A DNA stretch of 64,000 nucleotides from Artocarpus heterophyllus (taxonomy: Eukaryota; Streptophyta; Magnoliopsida; Rosales; Moraceae): positions 25,913,899-25,977,898 of the forward strand of contig CM046348.1 of NCBI GenBank assembly GCA_025403435.1, written 5' to 3'. Below are positions 12,253-24,869 of this stretch, one piece after another. Within the stretch, counting starts at the first letter, position 1, and the number at the start of each line of letters is the position of its first letter. Below the pieces are notes generated by a model. It saw only the letters and a program-made list of their open reading frames with translations. It searched no databases and was not told the origin of the DNA. Position numbers and translations under genes: made by a program.

Positions 12253-14527
12253 TTCTGTCACGCCCCAAAATTCAAAAGGTGATGTGACAGAGTAATTAAA
12301 ATAATGAAATCAATTTACTAGGTTAATTAAATCAAATTTTAATTAAAATCACCAATTAAAGAATTTAGTTAGTTATGAAAAATGCGATGAATTTGAATTC
12401 CCTTTAAAACTATTATTGAAAAATTAAAGCATAATAAACAAAACAAAATTATAAGTATGAGTTGGGCCTCAACAGACCCACATTAGTGCACACACGTGGT
12501 ATTGATAATAATTAGTTTATAACCACAGTCCCACATAAAGGAAATTTAAATAAATATTACATGCCTTGAGCAAAATATGTAAGTAACCTACTCGAATTCT
12601 TCAACTGCTCACTAGTCTGGTTGGTGGACTCATGGCTGGTCTCAAGCTGAATTCGACCTAGGGGAAAGGGGTTAAGAACAAGAAAAATAGGAGTGAAAGG
12701 CTCAATAAGATTAAGTTTGAAAATCATTTAATTTGAATATAAAATTTATCATTCAGGAAAATATTTAGAAAACAGAATTAAATAAATAAATTCAATTAAA
12801 TCTTTCTTACCACAAGTAGCTATTGTTCATCTAGAAAGGATCTTATTATCTACTCTTGGGCAAACCATAAATGTCACCATCGTTGTAGCCCAGCTGGATT
12901 TTGGGACCTGCCCCCGAGGTCGTTCTCTTCACGACCCGATCTCTGAATATGGCATCATGCCCTTATGTATAAATCATTATTCATATCTCATTTACCAAGC
13001 GAGTTGATTTACATTTATTATGCGGTTCATTATGAATATCACCTCATTCAACAGTTTATGAAAACGACTGTTAAAAATCCCTTTCAATCATTCATTGAAA
13101 ATATTTTGAAAGAATACACTTTGAGGCCAAAATCATTTAAAAACCTGGCTGCCAAAGAAGGGGTAAAAGTCCTACCTCGATGTCCTGCACTGATGCTTAA
13201 TACCACAGTTTTGACCTCTTATATGTTAGCTCCATGAAACTACGAACGACCTTAAATATAAACTAAGTTCATCAATATCTAGCTTAGGATATTTTACACT
13301 ACTAAGCTATCTGATGGTGTCTTAGTGTGCCATTAAAGTTCACAAAATCATAATATAAGATTAAAATCTTTATTGATGTTTAAAACAGTGAAAACAGGTA
13401 AAAAAGGGTCATTTTTTATGAAGCCTGGTCGGCCTTTCGAACTTTTCCTAGGTTCGACTTGCCGATAATATGAATTCGACATGCTGAGGTCATGAGTTCG
13501 GCCTACCGATGCCCAAGATCGGCTTGCCAAACTGGGAAGGTCTGAAAATTTCTAGACTTTGAGTCTCGGCCTCCTCGAGCTCGAAATCCCATTTCTAACC
13601 TATTTTTTTAATTCCTAGAGCACATATAATGTTCATAAATAATAAAAAAGCATAATAGAACACTTTTAAGCAATTTTAAAGAAGATTTTTACAGAAATTT
13701 TCAAAGAATCCAAAAATGGAGAAAAAATGAAAATTTTGATTTTATTCGATTTTTTATTAAATCTAGCTTAGATTCAAGATGATTTGAGTTTTACAACTTA
13801 AATGGAAGGGTTTTCTAAGCTTAAGAAACTCGGATTTCAACTTTCTAAGAAATTTGGGAAATTTGGAAAAAGTTGAAAATTTGAAAAGTACAATAACTAA
13901 CCTCAGAATTGAGCGTGAAACAAGTTTGTGGGCGTTCAATCGAGCCTCCAAGCTTCCACTCCAGCTGAGATTTAGGGTTTGAGCTCCAAAATTTTGAACC
14001 AAAATGAGAGGGAGAGAAAGAGAGTCTGAGAGAGAGAGAGAGAGTGAGGAAGGAAGAGAGAGAAAATGAGAGCTAAATAGATAAACCACAAGGTGGTTTT
14101 ACTATTACAAAACTATGTTCCGCACATGGTCTTCAAAATGGGACGTGTTGAGCATTTAACAATTTGTTTTGTTTTGAAATTCAAAATAACAAATAAAAAT
14201 AATTAAAAATAATTAATAGTAAAATTAATTAGAAAATAACACAAAATAATTAAGTTCAAAGCACATTTAGGCATACTAATACACCATTATTGTTACGCCC
14301 CCTTACGGACGTCACGGATATCATTACATTCATTCTTGTTAGTTATTAAAGATAAACTATTTTAAATAAAAACATAATTTGGAAACATACCCCAAGATCC
14401 ATGCATACATTTTTTTTTTGTATTAATTACTCAACTATAATCATTCCTTAAATAGTTTGTCACACTAGATACTAAAACCATAATTTAAATAAAAGTCAAT
14501 ACAAGTTTTAAAATCTGCTTACACAGT

Positions 14528-14697
14528 TCGGTAGGCCGAACTTCAGACTTCAGTAGGCCGAACTTCAACCACTGATAGGCCGCCCGAGGCTCTGCAAAAC
14601 AGGGTTTTACAATGACTAAGATCGGCATGCCGATATAGGGTAACCGGCAAGCTGATACTAGCACCGGCAGACCGACCAATAATGATCGGCTGGCTGA
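14528..14697. repeat. GC-rich dyad cluster near the left end of the 3.4-kb LTR
   Basis: On the plus strand there are units of the TCGGTAGGCCGA type at 14528, 14550 and about 14573 (spacing 22 and 23). After a gap come TCGGCATGCCGAT, CCGGCAAGCTGA, CCGGCAGACCGA and TCGGCTGGCTGA through about 14695. The surrounding DNA is strongly AT-rich, so the cluster stands out. Confidence 0.75.
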
Positions 14698-17361
14698 ACT
14701 ACTGTTAAAAAAAAATTCAATTTCAAATCAAATCTCATTATTTCAAAGTGTGAAAGACAAATAATAATCCTATAATGTTATAGAGACATAGTTCAAATCT
14801 TTAAAACTATTCAAATAAACATACTTAGAAAACAAAACATAATTTATAACTTTAAATTTCTTCCTTGGTGTTCTTCCGTTTTCAATCCTTCATGCATAGC
14901 TCACACGCCCTTCCTTGCCCTCCACGTAATCCAGAATTCTCTTATCCTTATCTGCAACATGATGTATAATTGATTAAGCAAAAGCTTAGTAAGTACATTT
15001 TATATCTCACAACGTAAAACAATTTATAAACTTCATTATGAAACTTCATTACCATAAGCATCATCATAATAATGCGCTCGACACAGTTTTATATAGAACA
15101 TATCTTTCATTTCTTTATCCATATTAAAACTTTATTCGTTTTATCTTTAAGGGCCTAAGTGTTGCACCATTAACATCATCATAGGCGCGCCGTCATGAGA
15201 GGGGAGGGGTAGTTAATCCTAAACCAAACATGACATTATAAATATAAACATAACATAACATAGGGTGTGCAACACTTATTTAGGCGTGCATATATATATA
15301 TATACATATATCTATACTTTTATATTTTGACAAACATCATCATCAAAACATGCATATACTTCTTTACATTAAAACTTTCATAATAATACATCATGTATAA
15401 TCTTCATGAGAAATCATCATAAAAACATCATGAACATAGATTATCAAACTTTTGTAAATTTCATCATATTGTAGGTGAGAGTGTACTTACCTATTTAGCT
15501 TACTCAAACTTAATTGTAGGTGATGTCGTCGCGGTCTTGATGTGCTCACTCCTTAGTGTGTTCATGTCATACATTCATTTAAAAATAAAATTAACATTTA
15601 TTTTCATGAAATCATTCAACCCCACATGACATTATTCAATACCTTATTACATCATACATACATTCGTCTCTTGAAAACATTAGTCCTTAATACGTTTTAT
15701 TAGCCTTTAAAACATTAGAACAAAACTGCTAATTGACAATGCAGCCTGACCCTTATGAATTCATAGCTCAATAACTCATAATTTATACACAATTCAAGCA
15801 CCAAACTTGGTAGGGACAAAGTTAACATATAAACATATTACCATGATTTTTCGTTGGTCATAAAATTCTATTAGTCACAAATTTATGACACAAAATCCGC
15901 TAGCAATAGTTAGGCATGAACAACTTTAAACTCAGGTTAGTTTATCACATTATTGATGCTATAGAAAAATTAACACATATAATAGACACATAAAAGTATA
16001 ATATATCTAAAAATTGGCCTCAACAAAAATTAGAGTAGCTCAAAATACACAATTGAAATCGGTAGTAAAAGTGATTTTATAAACATGGGCAGCAAACACC
16101 TTTCAAACTAGCATTTAAGAAAAATATGACAAAAATAATTTTGACCTCAAAATTTTTGTGACAACCTCTATGCATAATAACACCCTACTACAAAAATTCC
16201 CGTGACCAAACAAAATCATTTAGATACAATAAAAAGTTAGAGAACAAGAGGTCTAAAGTTTGCAAGCTCACAGCCATAAAAACCTAGTTTGAAGAAAGTT
16301 TAATAACTCACAAAATACACATGATATTCCCACGAAATTTTCCAATTCACAACCTAATATAGCCATGAACATGTTTGCCAAACTTTGTAAAAATCAAAGC
16401 ATATTTGTCTTTTGAACAAAAACCATGTGTATACAAGAATATACCAATCAGCAACATTGCAACTATGAGCTGTACAGCATGAAGATTTAATATCTCAACC
16501 TAGACAACACCAAATGGCACGAAATTTGGAGCAACATCACAAGCATATAGATGAAAATCATATTAAAATTTCAGAGCAAACAGAGATTTCTAGGCAAAGT
16601 TATAGGGGTCGGAACATAGAGAAAATACAACGTTATCAATCAGCATTAATTAACTATGAGTGGCATAGAGAAGAAAATTCATATCTCAGCATAGAAAAAT
16701 CCAATTGACATGAAATCTTGAGGGTTAGCACATAACACATACATGAATAACATATTAAAATTTCAGAGCAAAAGGAAATTCCTAGACAAAGTTATAGCAG
16801 TCGGATTAAAGAGAAAAATACATTTCAGAAATACGGAGAATGAGTTCTTACCTTAAAACAAATTCTTCTCAAGTTTTCCTTGGATTCATCCAACGAAAAT
16901 TCAATATTTCTTTCAAATATTTGTAGGTAAATGACAGAGAGAAAAGAAATCGTGAAGGGAAAAAAAGGAGGAGAGAATGGGAGGAAAATTTTTTTCTCTT
17001 TTTTTTTTTTGTTGAAGTATACGTAAAAATGAGAGTGATATGATGAGGGGGTTTGATTTTTTTGAAATGGCAGAAATTTTCCAAAAAAAAAAAAAGAAAA
17101 CATAATCGTGGAAGATTGAGGGCAATTTGGGAAAGTTGACAATGATTTGGTCCTACTTACCAAATTTTAACTCTTAAAATAGGAAACCCTCATCAATTAT
17201 CCAATCATCCACAAAAGTCAATCATTTTATTTCCTAAAATAAGGAACCAAACCAAAAATATGCCAATCAATCAAAATTTATCATCCAATCAAATCAATCA
17301 TCCATACCACAATTTTGGTGATTACCTGCTGATTACTTATCAGTTGTCTTCAGCCTAGCGA

Positions 17362-17472
17362 TGGTTTACTTGCCGAAGTTGTGAGGTCTGGCTTGCCGAT
17401 GGAATCCATCGGCCTGTCGTTCCGTGAGGGATAATTCGCCTGCCGAACCTAGAGGATCGGCCTGTCGAAATG
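17362..17472. repeat. GC-rich dyad cluster near the right end of the 3.4-kb LTR
   Basis: About five units are seen on the plus strand in the inverse form (TTGCCGA, GGCTTGCCGA, TCGGCCTGTCG, TTCGCCTGCCGA, TCGGCCTGTCGA) at spacings of about 20-25 bp. Their orientation is opposite to the cluster at 14528-14697 in the same LTR. Confidence 0.7.
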
Positions 17473-17747
17473 CCGTACACACTAAAATATAACAAAACTT
17501 TAATTCATTACCAAATTATTATCAAGCATACAACGTAAATGATATGAACACCTTGAGCACATCAATTCTACGTGAGCGTCACTTGTGATAAATACTCAAA
17601 TAAAATAGTCAGTAACATAATATCATATATTACTAAAGAAAATACTTAACGTCGTTATTCTTTTAACATAATCCGTTACATGAAAATTGGCGGTTGTTAC
17701 AATTACACATATTAATAACACTTAATTAAAAAAAATTGTGTGTTACA

Positions 17748-18860
17748 TAGCATTAGTTATATCAAAAGATACAAGTTAAAAACATGCAATTGTAAATCCA
17801 CTTTAAGATTAAGATTGATACATAAGTGATTGTCAGAGTAAATTGATGTACTTAAACAAAATTATACTTCAAGTCCAGTCCAATAAATATCCACCACTTG
17901 GTATATCTCAAGATCTCTATCTTGGAGTTTTCCACTTTAACAATCAAGATAAGTCATCTTTCCATTTAGAAATAGACAACTGTTAAAATGTTATCAAGAA
18001 TAAGATGTTTATATTTATTCTACAAATTGTAGACTATTTCATCTTGACTATTATCTTGGAATCATATATTTTCACATATAAACTGTACATATATACAATT
18101 GAAGATTTAGTATTAATAGTCTTGGTACTTTAGTTTCTTTATTCTAAAATCAACTATACAAACGAAAATAAGAGACATATTGAAACATGAAATTAAAGAT
18201 ATCATTCATTGGTATAAATGCATCAATCGTATTTAATTATTAGGCACTAGTCCTAACAAATATTGAATATCGGTTGCATGTGAAATATTTATATAATTGT
18301 AAAACAAATGTTGTGTTATAATTATTTGTTTAAATTATTGATACAAATAATTATGATGCTAAAATAAACATATATTTTAAGTCTAAAGTAGTTTCCAGGT
18401 TGGATAAATGTTGGATTGTCATTGGAGAAAAGTGCATTGTGTAGTTTCTCTACACTGCACGCCCAACCCACACAGCGAGTGGGTGTGCACGGCACTTAGT
18501 AGGGAAGACACTGTAATTTTTAGTATCTCTTTTGAGATATACTCATTTTGGCCTCCATCATAGCCAAGGAGAATTAGAAGGAAAATTGAAGCAGAGAAAC
18601 GTCAACAATATCCATACACCAATCGATATTAAGAAGAGGAGTAATAGCAAGGAATATCGAACAGAAGTTGTATAGGTCTTAGTAGATATTTATTGCCAAA
18701 ATAGATATAAATAAATATCATGATAGATTGATTTATCTAATAATATGAGCTCAACTTGATCGAGGTCATTTGTCTTGAAAAAGGCTTTAACACCAAAGCT
18801 TGACAGCGGTACTACAACATATATCATAGTCTCTTACTTATTTTGCAGTTTGTCTTAAGG
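17748..18860. other. Intergenic DNA between two retroelement insertions
   Basis: This is AT-rich sequence with no open frame of note. 18420-18560 is locally less AT-rich (around GCACGCCCAACCCACA) but shows no family I recognise. It is the original insertion context of the element on its left. Confidence 0.5.
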
Positions 18861-18865
18861 ATATC

Positions 18866-21022
18866 TGTAACGTCCCGAAATTTATTTAATGTTAATGTAA
18901 TGTAAATGATGAATTAGTGTGCCATAATTAAAGTTTTAACTTTAATTAGAGTATTTGGTTGGATTTTGAGTTTTTGGTTGTTTTGTTAAATTTATGCATT
19001 CAAATGATTTCTTATTGATTTAAAATGATGTTTTGAGTTTTAAAACACAACAATTTATAAAATGTTAAAAATACTCTGTTTTGCAAAACCGTGGGCGGCA
19101 CATGGTTTTCACACAGTAAAACCGCCCACCGATTTTCTCTATTTATTCCCTTTCTCTCACTCTCTCTTCTCACTCTCCGGTTCCCTCTCTTTCTTCCCTC
19201 TCTCTCTCGGCAGCTTACTCTCTCTCAATCTCTTTCAAAAAAATTTTGAAACCACATTTGAATCCAAGCTTCGGGACAGCAAGGAGGAAGCTCGGGGACG
19301 TGATTCGGCAACCGAGAACGCGAATTGAAGCTTCGATTCGAGGTTAGATTCGAAATTTCTAAACTTTTTACAAAATTTTCAATTTTGTGTGTTTTTGAAA
19401 TCTAAGTTTGTTTAAGCTTAGAAAACCTTGGATTTGAGTTAAATGAACTTAGAACAACTAGAATCTAAGCCTAGATTGAAGAAAAACGGATTGAATTCAA
19501 GATTTTTCATTTTTCTCCTCATTTTCTCATTTTTGGATTTTTGAGGATTTTGAGTTCAAATCTTGTTTAAATGAGTCCAAACATGTTTTAGAATGTTTTT
19601 CTATCAACTATGATTGTTTTTCATGCCTGGGATTTGAGAAAAACAGGTTAGAAACAAGATTTGGATTTTGGGGATCGAGAAACCCGTGGCTGGGATTTCT
19701 GGGTTTTCCCAGTTCGACAGGCCGAAGTTCATGTTCGGCAGGCCGGAGTGATGATCGGCAGGCCGATGTTCTTCCGACCGGCAGGCCAAATCTGGGGAAA
19801 TGTTCGGCAGGCCGAACCTTGCTTCCGGCAGGCCGAACTGTGCAGTTCGGCAGGCCGAAGCAGGGCGTCCGGCAGGCCGACCGAGGCATGGAAAATTTTG
19901 TGATTTTTACCCGTTTTCACTGTTTTGAACCCTGATTTAAATCCCAACCTTATAGGATGATTTTAAAGGTACAAATGGCACACTAGGACATCATGAAATG
20001 GTTCCGTAACATAGAATGTCTCGAACTAGATATTGATCGACTTAGTTTGTATCTAGGATCATTCGTGGTTCCGTGGAGCTAACGTATAGCGGACCGGGAT
20101 TGCGGTGTGGGGCACCGGCACGAGTATTGAGGTAGGACTTCTATCCTATTTCTTTGGTAGCCTGGTTTTGAAATGATTTGCCTTTGAAAATGATTTCTAT
20201 CAAAATGTTTTCAACGGTTGTTTGAAAATGGTTTTATCGATTATATTTTAATATACCGTGAACTGAAATGAATTTCATAATAAATGTAATTGACAACACT
20301 CGGTAATTGGGTTTTGAATGATAATGATAATAAACACATGGGCATGATGCCATATCAAAGATCGGGTCGTGTAGCGATCGACCTTGGGGGCAGGTCCCGA
20401 AACCCAGCTGGGTCACTACGGTGGTGATGTCATGGTTTGCCTAGGTAAAAGTAAATTGGTGTTTTGATTTGACGAGTAGACTGTTCTGTGTCAGAACGGT
20501 TCTACTCAAATTGTTTATTTATTTATTTATTTAAGTTTCCTCTGAATAACTTCTAATGATGCTATGTTTCTTTGCATTAAACTATTTTATAAAACATAGT
20601 CCTACTGAGCCTTTCGCTCACGTTTTATTGTTTTAAATTTCCCCCATCTAGGTGGTCTTCCATTTAGGTTCGGAGAAGATTCTTCGGATCGAACTCAGGA
20701 GCGATAGGAGAATTTGTTTATATTCTGTATTATTAATCAAGGCATGTAAAACTTAACTTTATTTGTACCTGGACTGTAATTGTATTTATGATATTGTCAG
20801 AACCATGTGTGTGCACAAGTTGTGGGTTGTGGAACCCATATTCGCGGCTTTTATTCAATTATTATTATTTGCTTAATATTTATAAATTTGTTTATCAAAT
20901 GTGGTGGAAAATCTCTTTATTTCTTACTTAATTGGATTTTTAAACTCTTAATTTTAATTAAATCCTCTTTTAATAAATCTAAATATTCCGCCACGTCACA
21001 TCCCGTACTCCGGGGCGTGACA
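18866..21022 (+). mobile_element. Solo LTR of a Ty3-gypsy chromovirus, plus strand (2157 bp)
   Basis: It starts TGTAACGTCCCG and ends GGGGCGTGACA, with a perfect 5-bp duplication ATATC on both sides (18861-18865 and 21023-21027). No internal region is present, so it formed by LTR-LTR recombination. It is homologous in reverse to the LTRs at 5357 and 12256: for example, GGGCATGATGCCATATCA at 20340 and GGAGCTAACGTATAGC at 20074 have complements there. A TATA-like CTATTTATT near 19138 precedes a CT-rich stretch that would be the start of the transcript. The best-preserved dyad array lies at 19715-19880. Confidence 0.93.
19713..19881 (+). repeat. Phased array of eight TCGGCAGGCCGA dyads
   Basis: Unit cores start at about 19715, 19736, 19756, 19779, 19805, 19826, 19848 and 19870, giving intervals of 21, 20, 23, 26, 21, 22 and 22 bp. 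Each unit has arms TCGGC and GCCGA around a 2-base AG centre, and the linkers between units differ in sequence. The array lies about 570 bp downstream of the TATA-like box, so it would be in the transcribed part of the LTR. The uninterrupted frames across it are a by-product of the repeat, not a gene. Confidence 0.9.
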
Positions 21023-21115
21023 ATATCAAATAGCTTTTCTTTCTTTGCTTCTTTTCTTTTCATTAAATTTTTTTTTTAATGAAATTATTGAATTATCGTT
21101 ACTCAGATGAAAGAT

Positions 21116-21257
21116 ACAAAAGGTATTTGAGGCTAACTCAAGTAGCTGGGTATGTGAGTGCGTGTATGTAACCATAAGAATTCGAGTCCTTATGGTTTCA
21201 TTTTTTTCTTAATATAAAATGGGAGTCATGCCGCACATTTGTCCAAAAAAAAAAAAA
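21116..21257 (+). mobile_element. tRNA-derived SINE with target duplication
   Basis: The body has a Pol III box A-like segment (GGCTAACTCAAGTAGCTGGG near 21132) and a box B-like segment (GAATTCGAGTCC near 21179) about 35 bp later. It ends in an A-tail of about 13 residues. A 9-bp duplication ATGAAAGAT lies at 21107-21115 and again at 21258-21266 after the tail. The length (~142 bp), promoter boxes, tail and duplication together fit a plant SINE mobilised by a LINE. It has no coding capacity. Confidence 0.8.
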
Positions 21258-21397
21258 ATGAAAGATGTGAAAACAAGCTAGTCTAGGCCAACATCTCGGA
21301 TATGGTTTGTTTAAAAAATTAGGAAAAAATTACATATCCTGGCTAAATTAAGTACCTTATTAAACTAAATGGCTTCATCTCATAAGATATTCAATAG

Positions 21398-21964
21398 TAG
21401 CGCTGGCGATATGGGTTACTAAGTCATAACATAACAAGTTAGTGTAAAAAAAAGAAGCGGGTCATTTTCGTATTAACCCGAAATTGACTTACCCAAAAAT
21501 GGGTTGTGTTCATGTCAACCAGCTTGACACTAACTTGACATTAAATTAATCTATAACTTATTCTTGTACTATTTCTTAAAAAATCTTGTTCTTTAATATA
21601 TATACAATCAATAAATTAATACTAAATTAGATATGTTCGTAGTATGAAAGTGATTTGATTTTGATAAAATACATGTTTTATTTTATTTTTATGTAAGTTT
21701 GGCGCATAAATTATAATTAGAGTTATAAAATATCAATGGTTTATTTTTGGTTGTGGGTTGAGTTGTGAGTTAAATGAAAGTCTTGCGTTAAATAGGTATC
21801 GGGTTAGGATAGGTCGTGTTCGTGTCAACCCTTATCAAGGCGAGTCATGTTAGTGTCAGGATTTCTTAATCCATTCGTGTCATGGGCTGTGTTAGTGTAG
21901 AGATATTTTTTACATGTTCGAGCTTTAATCCGATACGAACATAACTTGCCAACACGACTTGCCA
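21398..21964. mobile_element. Non-autonomous hAT-like element
   Basis: The left end TAGCGCTGGCGATATGGG resembles plant hAT ends of the (T/C)AGGGCTGGCAAT type. Near the right end the complement reads GGCAAGTCGTGTTGGC. An 11-bp direct repeat TCAATAGTAGC surrounds the unit (21391-21401 and 21965-21975), which exceeds but contains the 8 bp expected of hAT. The interior has repeated GGGTT/GTGTCAACC words and no transposase. The exact right boundary is uncertain. Confidence 0.6.
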
Positions 21965-21975
21965 TCAATAGTAGC

Positions 21976-24831
21976 CAAATCCATCGCTATATATTTCTCA
22001 TCATATCATATTTAACCCTATTATTATATGTAAAACCTAACTTTTTGTGATGCAAAACATTTTAAGCATATCCTTTTTTTTTTTTGCCCCATTAGTTCTC
22101 TGATAACAATTAAAGCGTAAGTGATTACTTGATTATTGTGCGTTATACTTAATTCCTATCTTACAAGTTATCATTTATGTTGTCCATTATACATATTTGA
22201 ACTCAATAAGCGTCATTGTCTTAAAGATGTAGTCATTGTAAAATAATTATCCTTACTAAAAAAATCATTAAAAACTTATACGTCAATCAATAACAAATCT
22301 AAAATATTAGTCATAAAAATGTATATTATGTTACTTTAAAAAATGTATATTACGTTTATATACGTTGTTTATAACTTATACACTACCTTTTTAAATGCAC
22401 TTGTCAATTTTTATGATCGTTAAAACTTATCAACTTAAAGATTTGTCATTGGTCAATAATATAAAGTAATTACTCATAACTAATAAAAATGGTCATTAAA
22501 AAAATGATCATTTTAAAAAAGTTTCCTGTAGCTTGGATTGAATTTCGTTTTCCCCTCATCAGATAGTTGTTGTATTCTCATTTTCTTTTTCTTTTTTTTT
22601 TCCTTTTTTAAAATATGTATCTTAATCTCAAAGACATCATGTTGTTTCTTCCTCTGAAGAAGTTTTGACAAGCAAATAGGAGTTCCCCATTGTCTTTGTC
22701 GATTTTAAATTTCATCATTGCCCACCTCTAAAATGAAACATACGATTTTTTAATCTTTAGTGCAAATATGTGAGACCAAAGCTTAAAAAAAATACACACA
22801 ATATGTGAGATTTAAAGATGAAATTCATATTAGAAAGAATATTATTCATTAAAAGTGACTCTTAAATTAGAGACAATATATCACCAACACAATATATTGA
22901 GTCATTTTTTGCAACGTTAATATTGTCTGCACAAGCTCATGTAACTTGGGTTTGGCCAATTCTAATATTGGTTGTATAAAAGGACGTTTAATTTCTCTAT
23001 TCTCTTTAGTCTGCCACATATGTTCTTCACCAGGTCCTATCTAGCCCTTGCTTCTCAGCCTTGCAAGTTAGCCCAAATATAAAGGGCAACACCATGTACC
23101 AAATTCGATTAGCAGAGACCTTTCGGTGCCTTATTGATTCGTATACCAGAATGAAGAAAAGTCATAATTTTAGCCAGAGGTGGAATGCCGCAGTGTGTTT
23201 ATCTATTCGTCGCCACGTTAGGAGTGTTCTTTTTTTTTTTCTTTAATTTAATTGCAAGCTCATCCGTTCTTGAATTCAAATTAAAACATTAGTCTTTGAT
23301 ATGGTCGTACTGTACGACCATTTCTTCTTTGACGTCGATGAGTTTTCATCCGTGTTTTCTATTTCAATCTTAGCGCATTGTGACAGTTCGCAGCATGCGG
23401 GTGATCTGAGCTTAATGGAGCTGAGGTGCAACGAGGTCTTTGGTTCCATGTTGGCTGGCAAAAACAAAATCAGAAAACAATGTAATATCTTGTAAGAACA
23501 CCATAGGTGTAACTCAATTCCAACAATCGTCCAACCGGCAGATGTACTTCAATATTGGATGAGCTATATTTTTTTAAAATTTTTTTAACAACAGGATGAA
23601 TACTTGATATGAATGAAGGACCATTTTTCTTTCGCTAACTATTTCAATTCAATACGGGAAAATATTGTTCTTGTACCTTAAAATTTAACACATTTTTAGT
23701 TTGGTATTCTCAATATCATGTTAAGATAATTCTTTTAAAACACTCTTTTGCTTGAATATATATATATATATAGAATGTATGTATCTGTACATCATCCAAA
23801 TATGTTTTTAAGATATCCAAAAAGAAGTAAAAGTAAAAAATGACTAAACTAAAAAGTAAAAAAAAAAAAACAAATTACAAATAAATTCTAACTCAAACAC
23901 CTGCAAAACAATACAATCAATTATTTTTAAAAAATAAAATAATCTCACAAAAGAAAAGAAAAGAAAAATACATCTAAGCAAAAAAAAAAAAAAAGAAGAA
24001 AAGAAAACCACCTCCATGCCCTATTGGGTAGAGCCCCCTACAACAAGTCTCTTTGCCCTCATTCTTGTGCAATCCAGCCCCACGCCAACCCTATCCATGC
24101 ACCAGTACCTAGGCCTTGCCACCTTCTTGACCAGGGTTTCACTCCCTTTCTAGTCGCTTCTGCCCCTTGCAACATCCCTTTGTCACCCCCTCTTTAGATC
24201 TTCGCCAATTTCACCTAAGAATTATCATTTTATGTACTTAATAAACACATTATTTTCTTAGTAAATCTCTTATTTAACACAATATTATATTTGGTAAATC
24301 CATTATTTGCTCAATTATTGTTATTTACTTAATAAATTCACTATTTATATTGGATTTATTAATATTACAAAATTTAATCAAAAAATAAATAAATTCCACT
24401 TAGTATTTACATAATATTCATAAATTTGTTTAGTTAGTAAATATATTATTTACGTAATAAATCTATTATTTTCTAGACATTTGCCAATTTAGTTATCTAA
24501 TAAATGCATAGTTTATCGTTTTTTAATTCCTAAAGCATTTATTTATTTTATTATTCAATGTTTACAATTTTTTTTGTTGAAATTAAATTCTTTTTATTGT
24601 CAAAAGTAATTTATTTTTAACAACTCAAATTGATAAAAGAAATATATTATTTATCAATAAAATAAACACTTTTTGAATTAATTCTTTATTCAAGGTGTTG
24701 TGGGCCACCAAGGTGATCTAGTAAATAAATGATTTACCGTATAAATTTTTAACTTTCAAGAAATTTTTTCATTATTTATTAAATATGTTATTTACAGAAA
24801 AGGTCTTGGTTTGGTAAATATAAATTAATTC

Positions 24832-24869
<38 letters not shown>

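Larger units (their letters stand above)
14291..17701 (-). mobile_element. 3.4-kb solo-LTR-like insertion inside another LTR
   Basis: It begins TGTTACGCCCCC and ends GTTGTTACA. It is flanked by ATTAT (14286-14290) and ATTAC (17702-17706), an imperfect 5-bp duplication, and removing it restores the host LTR's continuity. The interior has no gag or pol similarity and no second LTR copy, so a solo LTR of a long-LTR gypsy family is the simplest reading. By likeness of the terminal TGTTACGCCCC to the host LTR, the sense is probably minus. It carries two clusters of the GC-rich dyad, at 14528-14695 and 17362-17470, in opposite orientations. Short reading frames within 16825-17163 come from a poly-T/poly-A tract. 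Confidence 0.75.
5357..17747 (-). mobile_element. Ty3-gypsy chromovirus (Tekay/Del-like), decayed, minus strand
   Basis: Two related long LTRs bracket a complete but mutated gag-pol read on the minus strand: gag with zinc knuckle, protease, RT, RNase H, integrase and a chromodomain-like tail. The primer-binding site at 12241-12252 is TGGTATCAGAGC on the minus strand (initiator-tRNA-Met type), and a purine-rich tract abuts the left LTR. Flanking pentamers TGGCA (5352-5356) and TAGCA (17748-17752) fit an aged 5-bp target duplication. The right (5') LTR is interrupted by a 3.4-kb insertion at 14291-17701. Many stops and frameshifts mean it cannot make its proteins. Confidence 0.92.
12256..17747 (-). 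repeat. 5' LTR of the minus-strand chromovirus, split by an insertion
   Basis: LTR sequence runs 12256-14290, is broken by the 14291-17701 insertion, and resumes from about 17702-17706 to 17747 (ending GTGTGTTACA). Without the insertion it is about 2.08 kb, close to the 2.19-kb partner at 5357. The divergence between the two is obvious by eye, with many substitutions and small indels, so the insertion is old. The homologous dyad array is at about 13425-13535. Confidence 0.85.

Noticed and set aside
16825..17163. 112-codon minus-strand frame in the 3.4-kb LTR
   Set aside because: Its length comes from poly-A/T runs and overlaps two other frames of similar length, with no coding signature.
19713..19881. 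CRISPR-like regular repeat array
   Set aside because: Repeats are only about 12 bp, the linkers about 10 bp, the host is a plant, and the array lies inside an LTR with a perfect target duplication.
19661..19903. 80-codon frame across the dyad array (also 55745-56044 and overlapping frames)
   Set aside because: The peptides are translations of the repeat (RQAG/RPAE-like periodicity) in several frames at once. No frame is conserved between copies.
21132..21192. tRNA gene
   Set aside because: Box A and B are present, but no cloverleaf can be drawn. The A-tail and flanking 9-bp duplication indicate a SINE.
23301..23495. 64-codon open frame, possible gene fragment
   Set aside because: The opposite strand is open over the same stretch, and no motif or splice borders support either frame.
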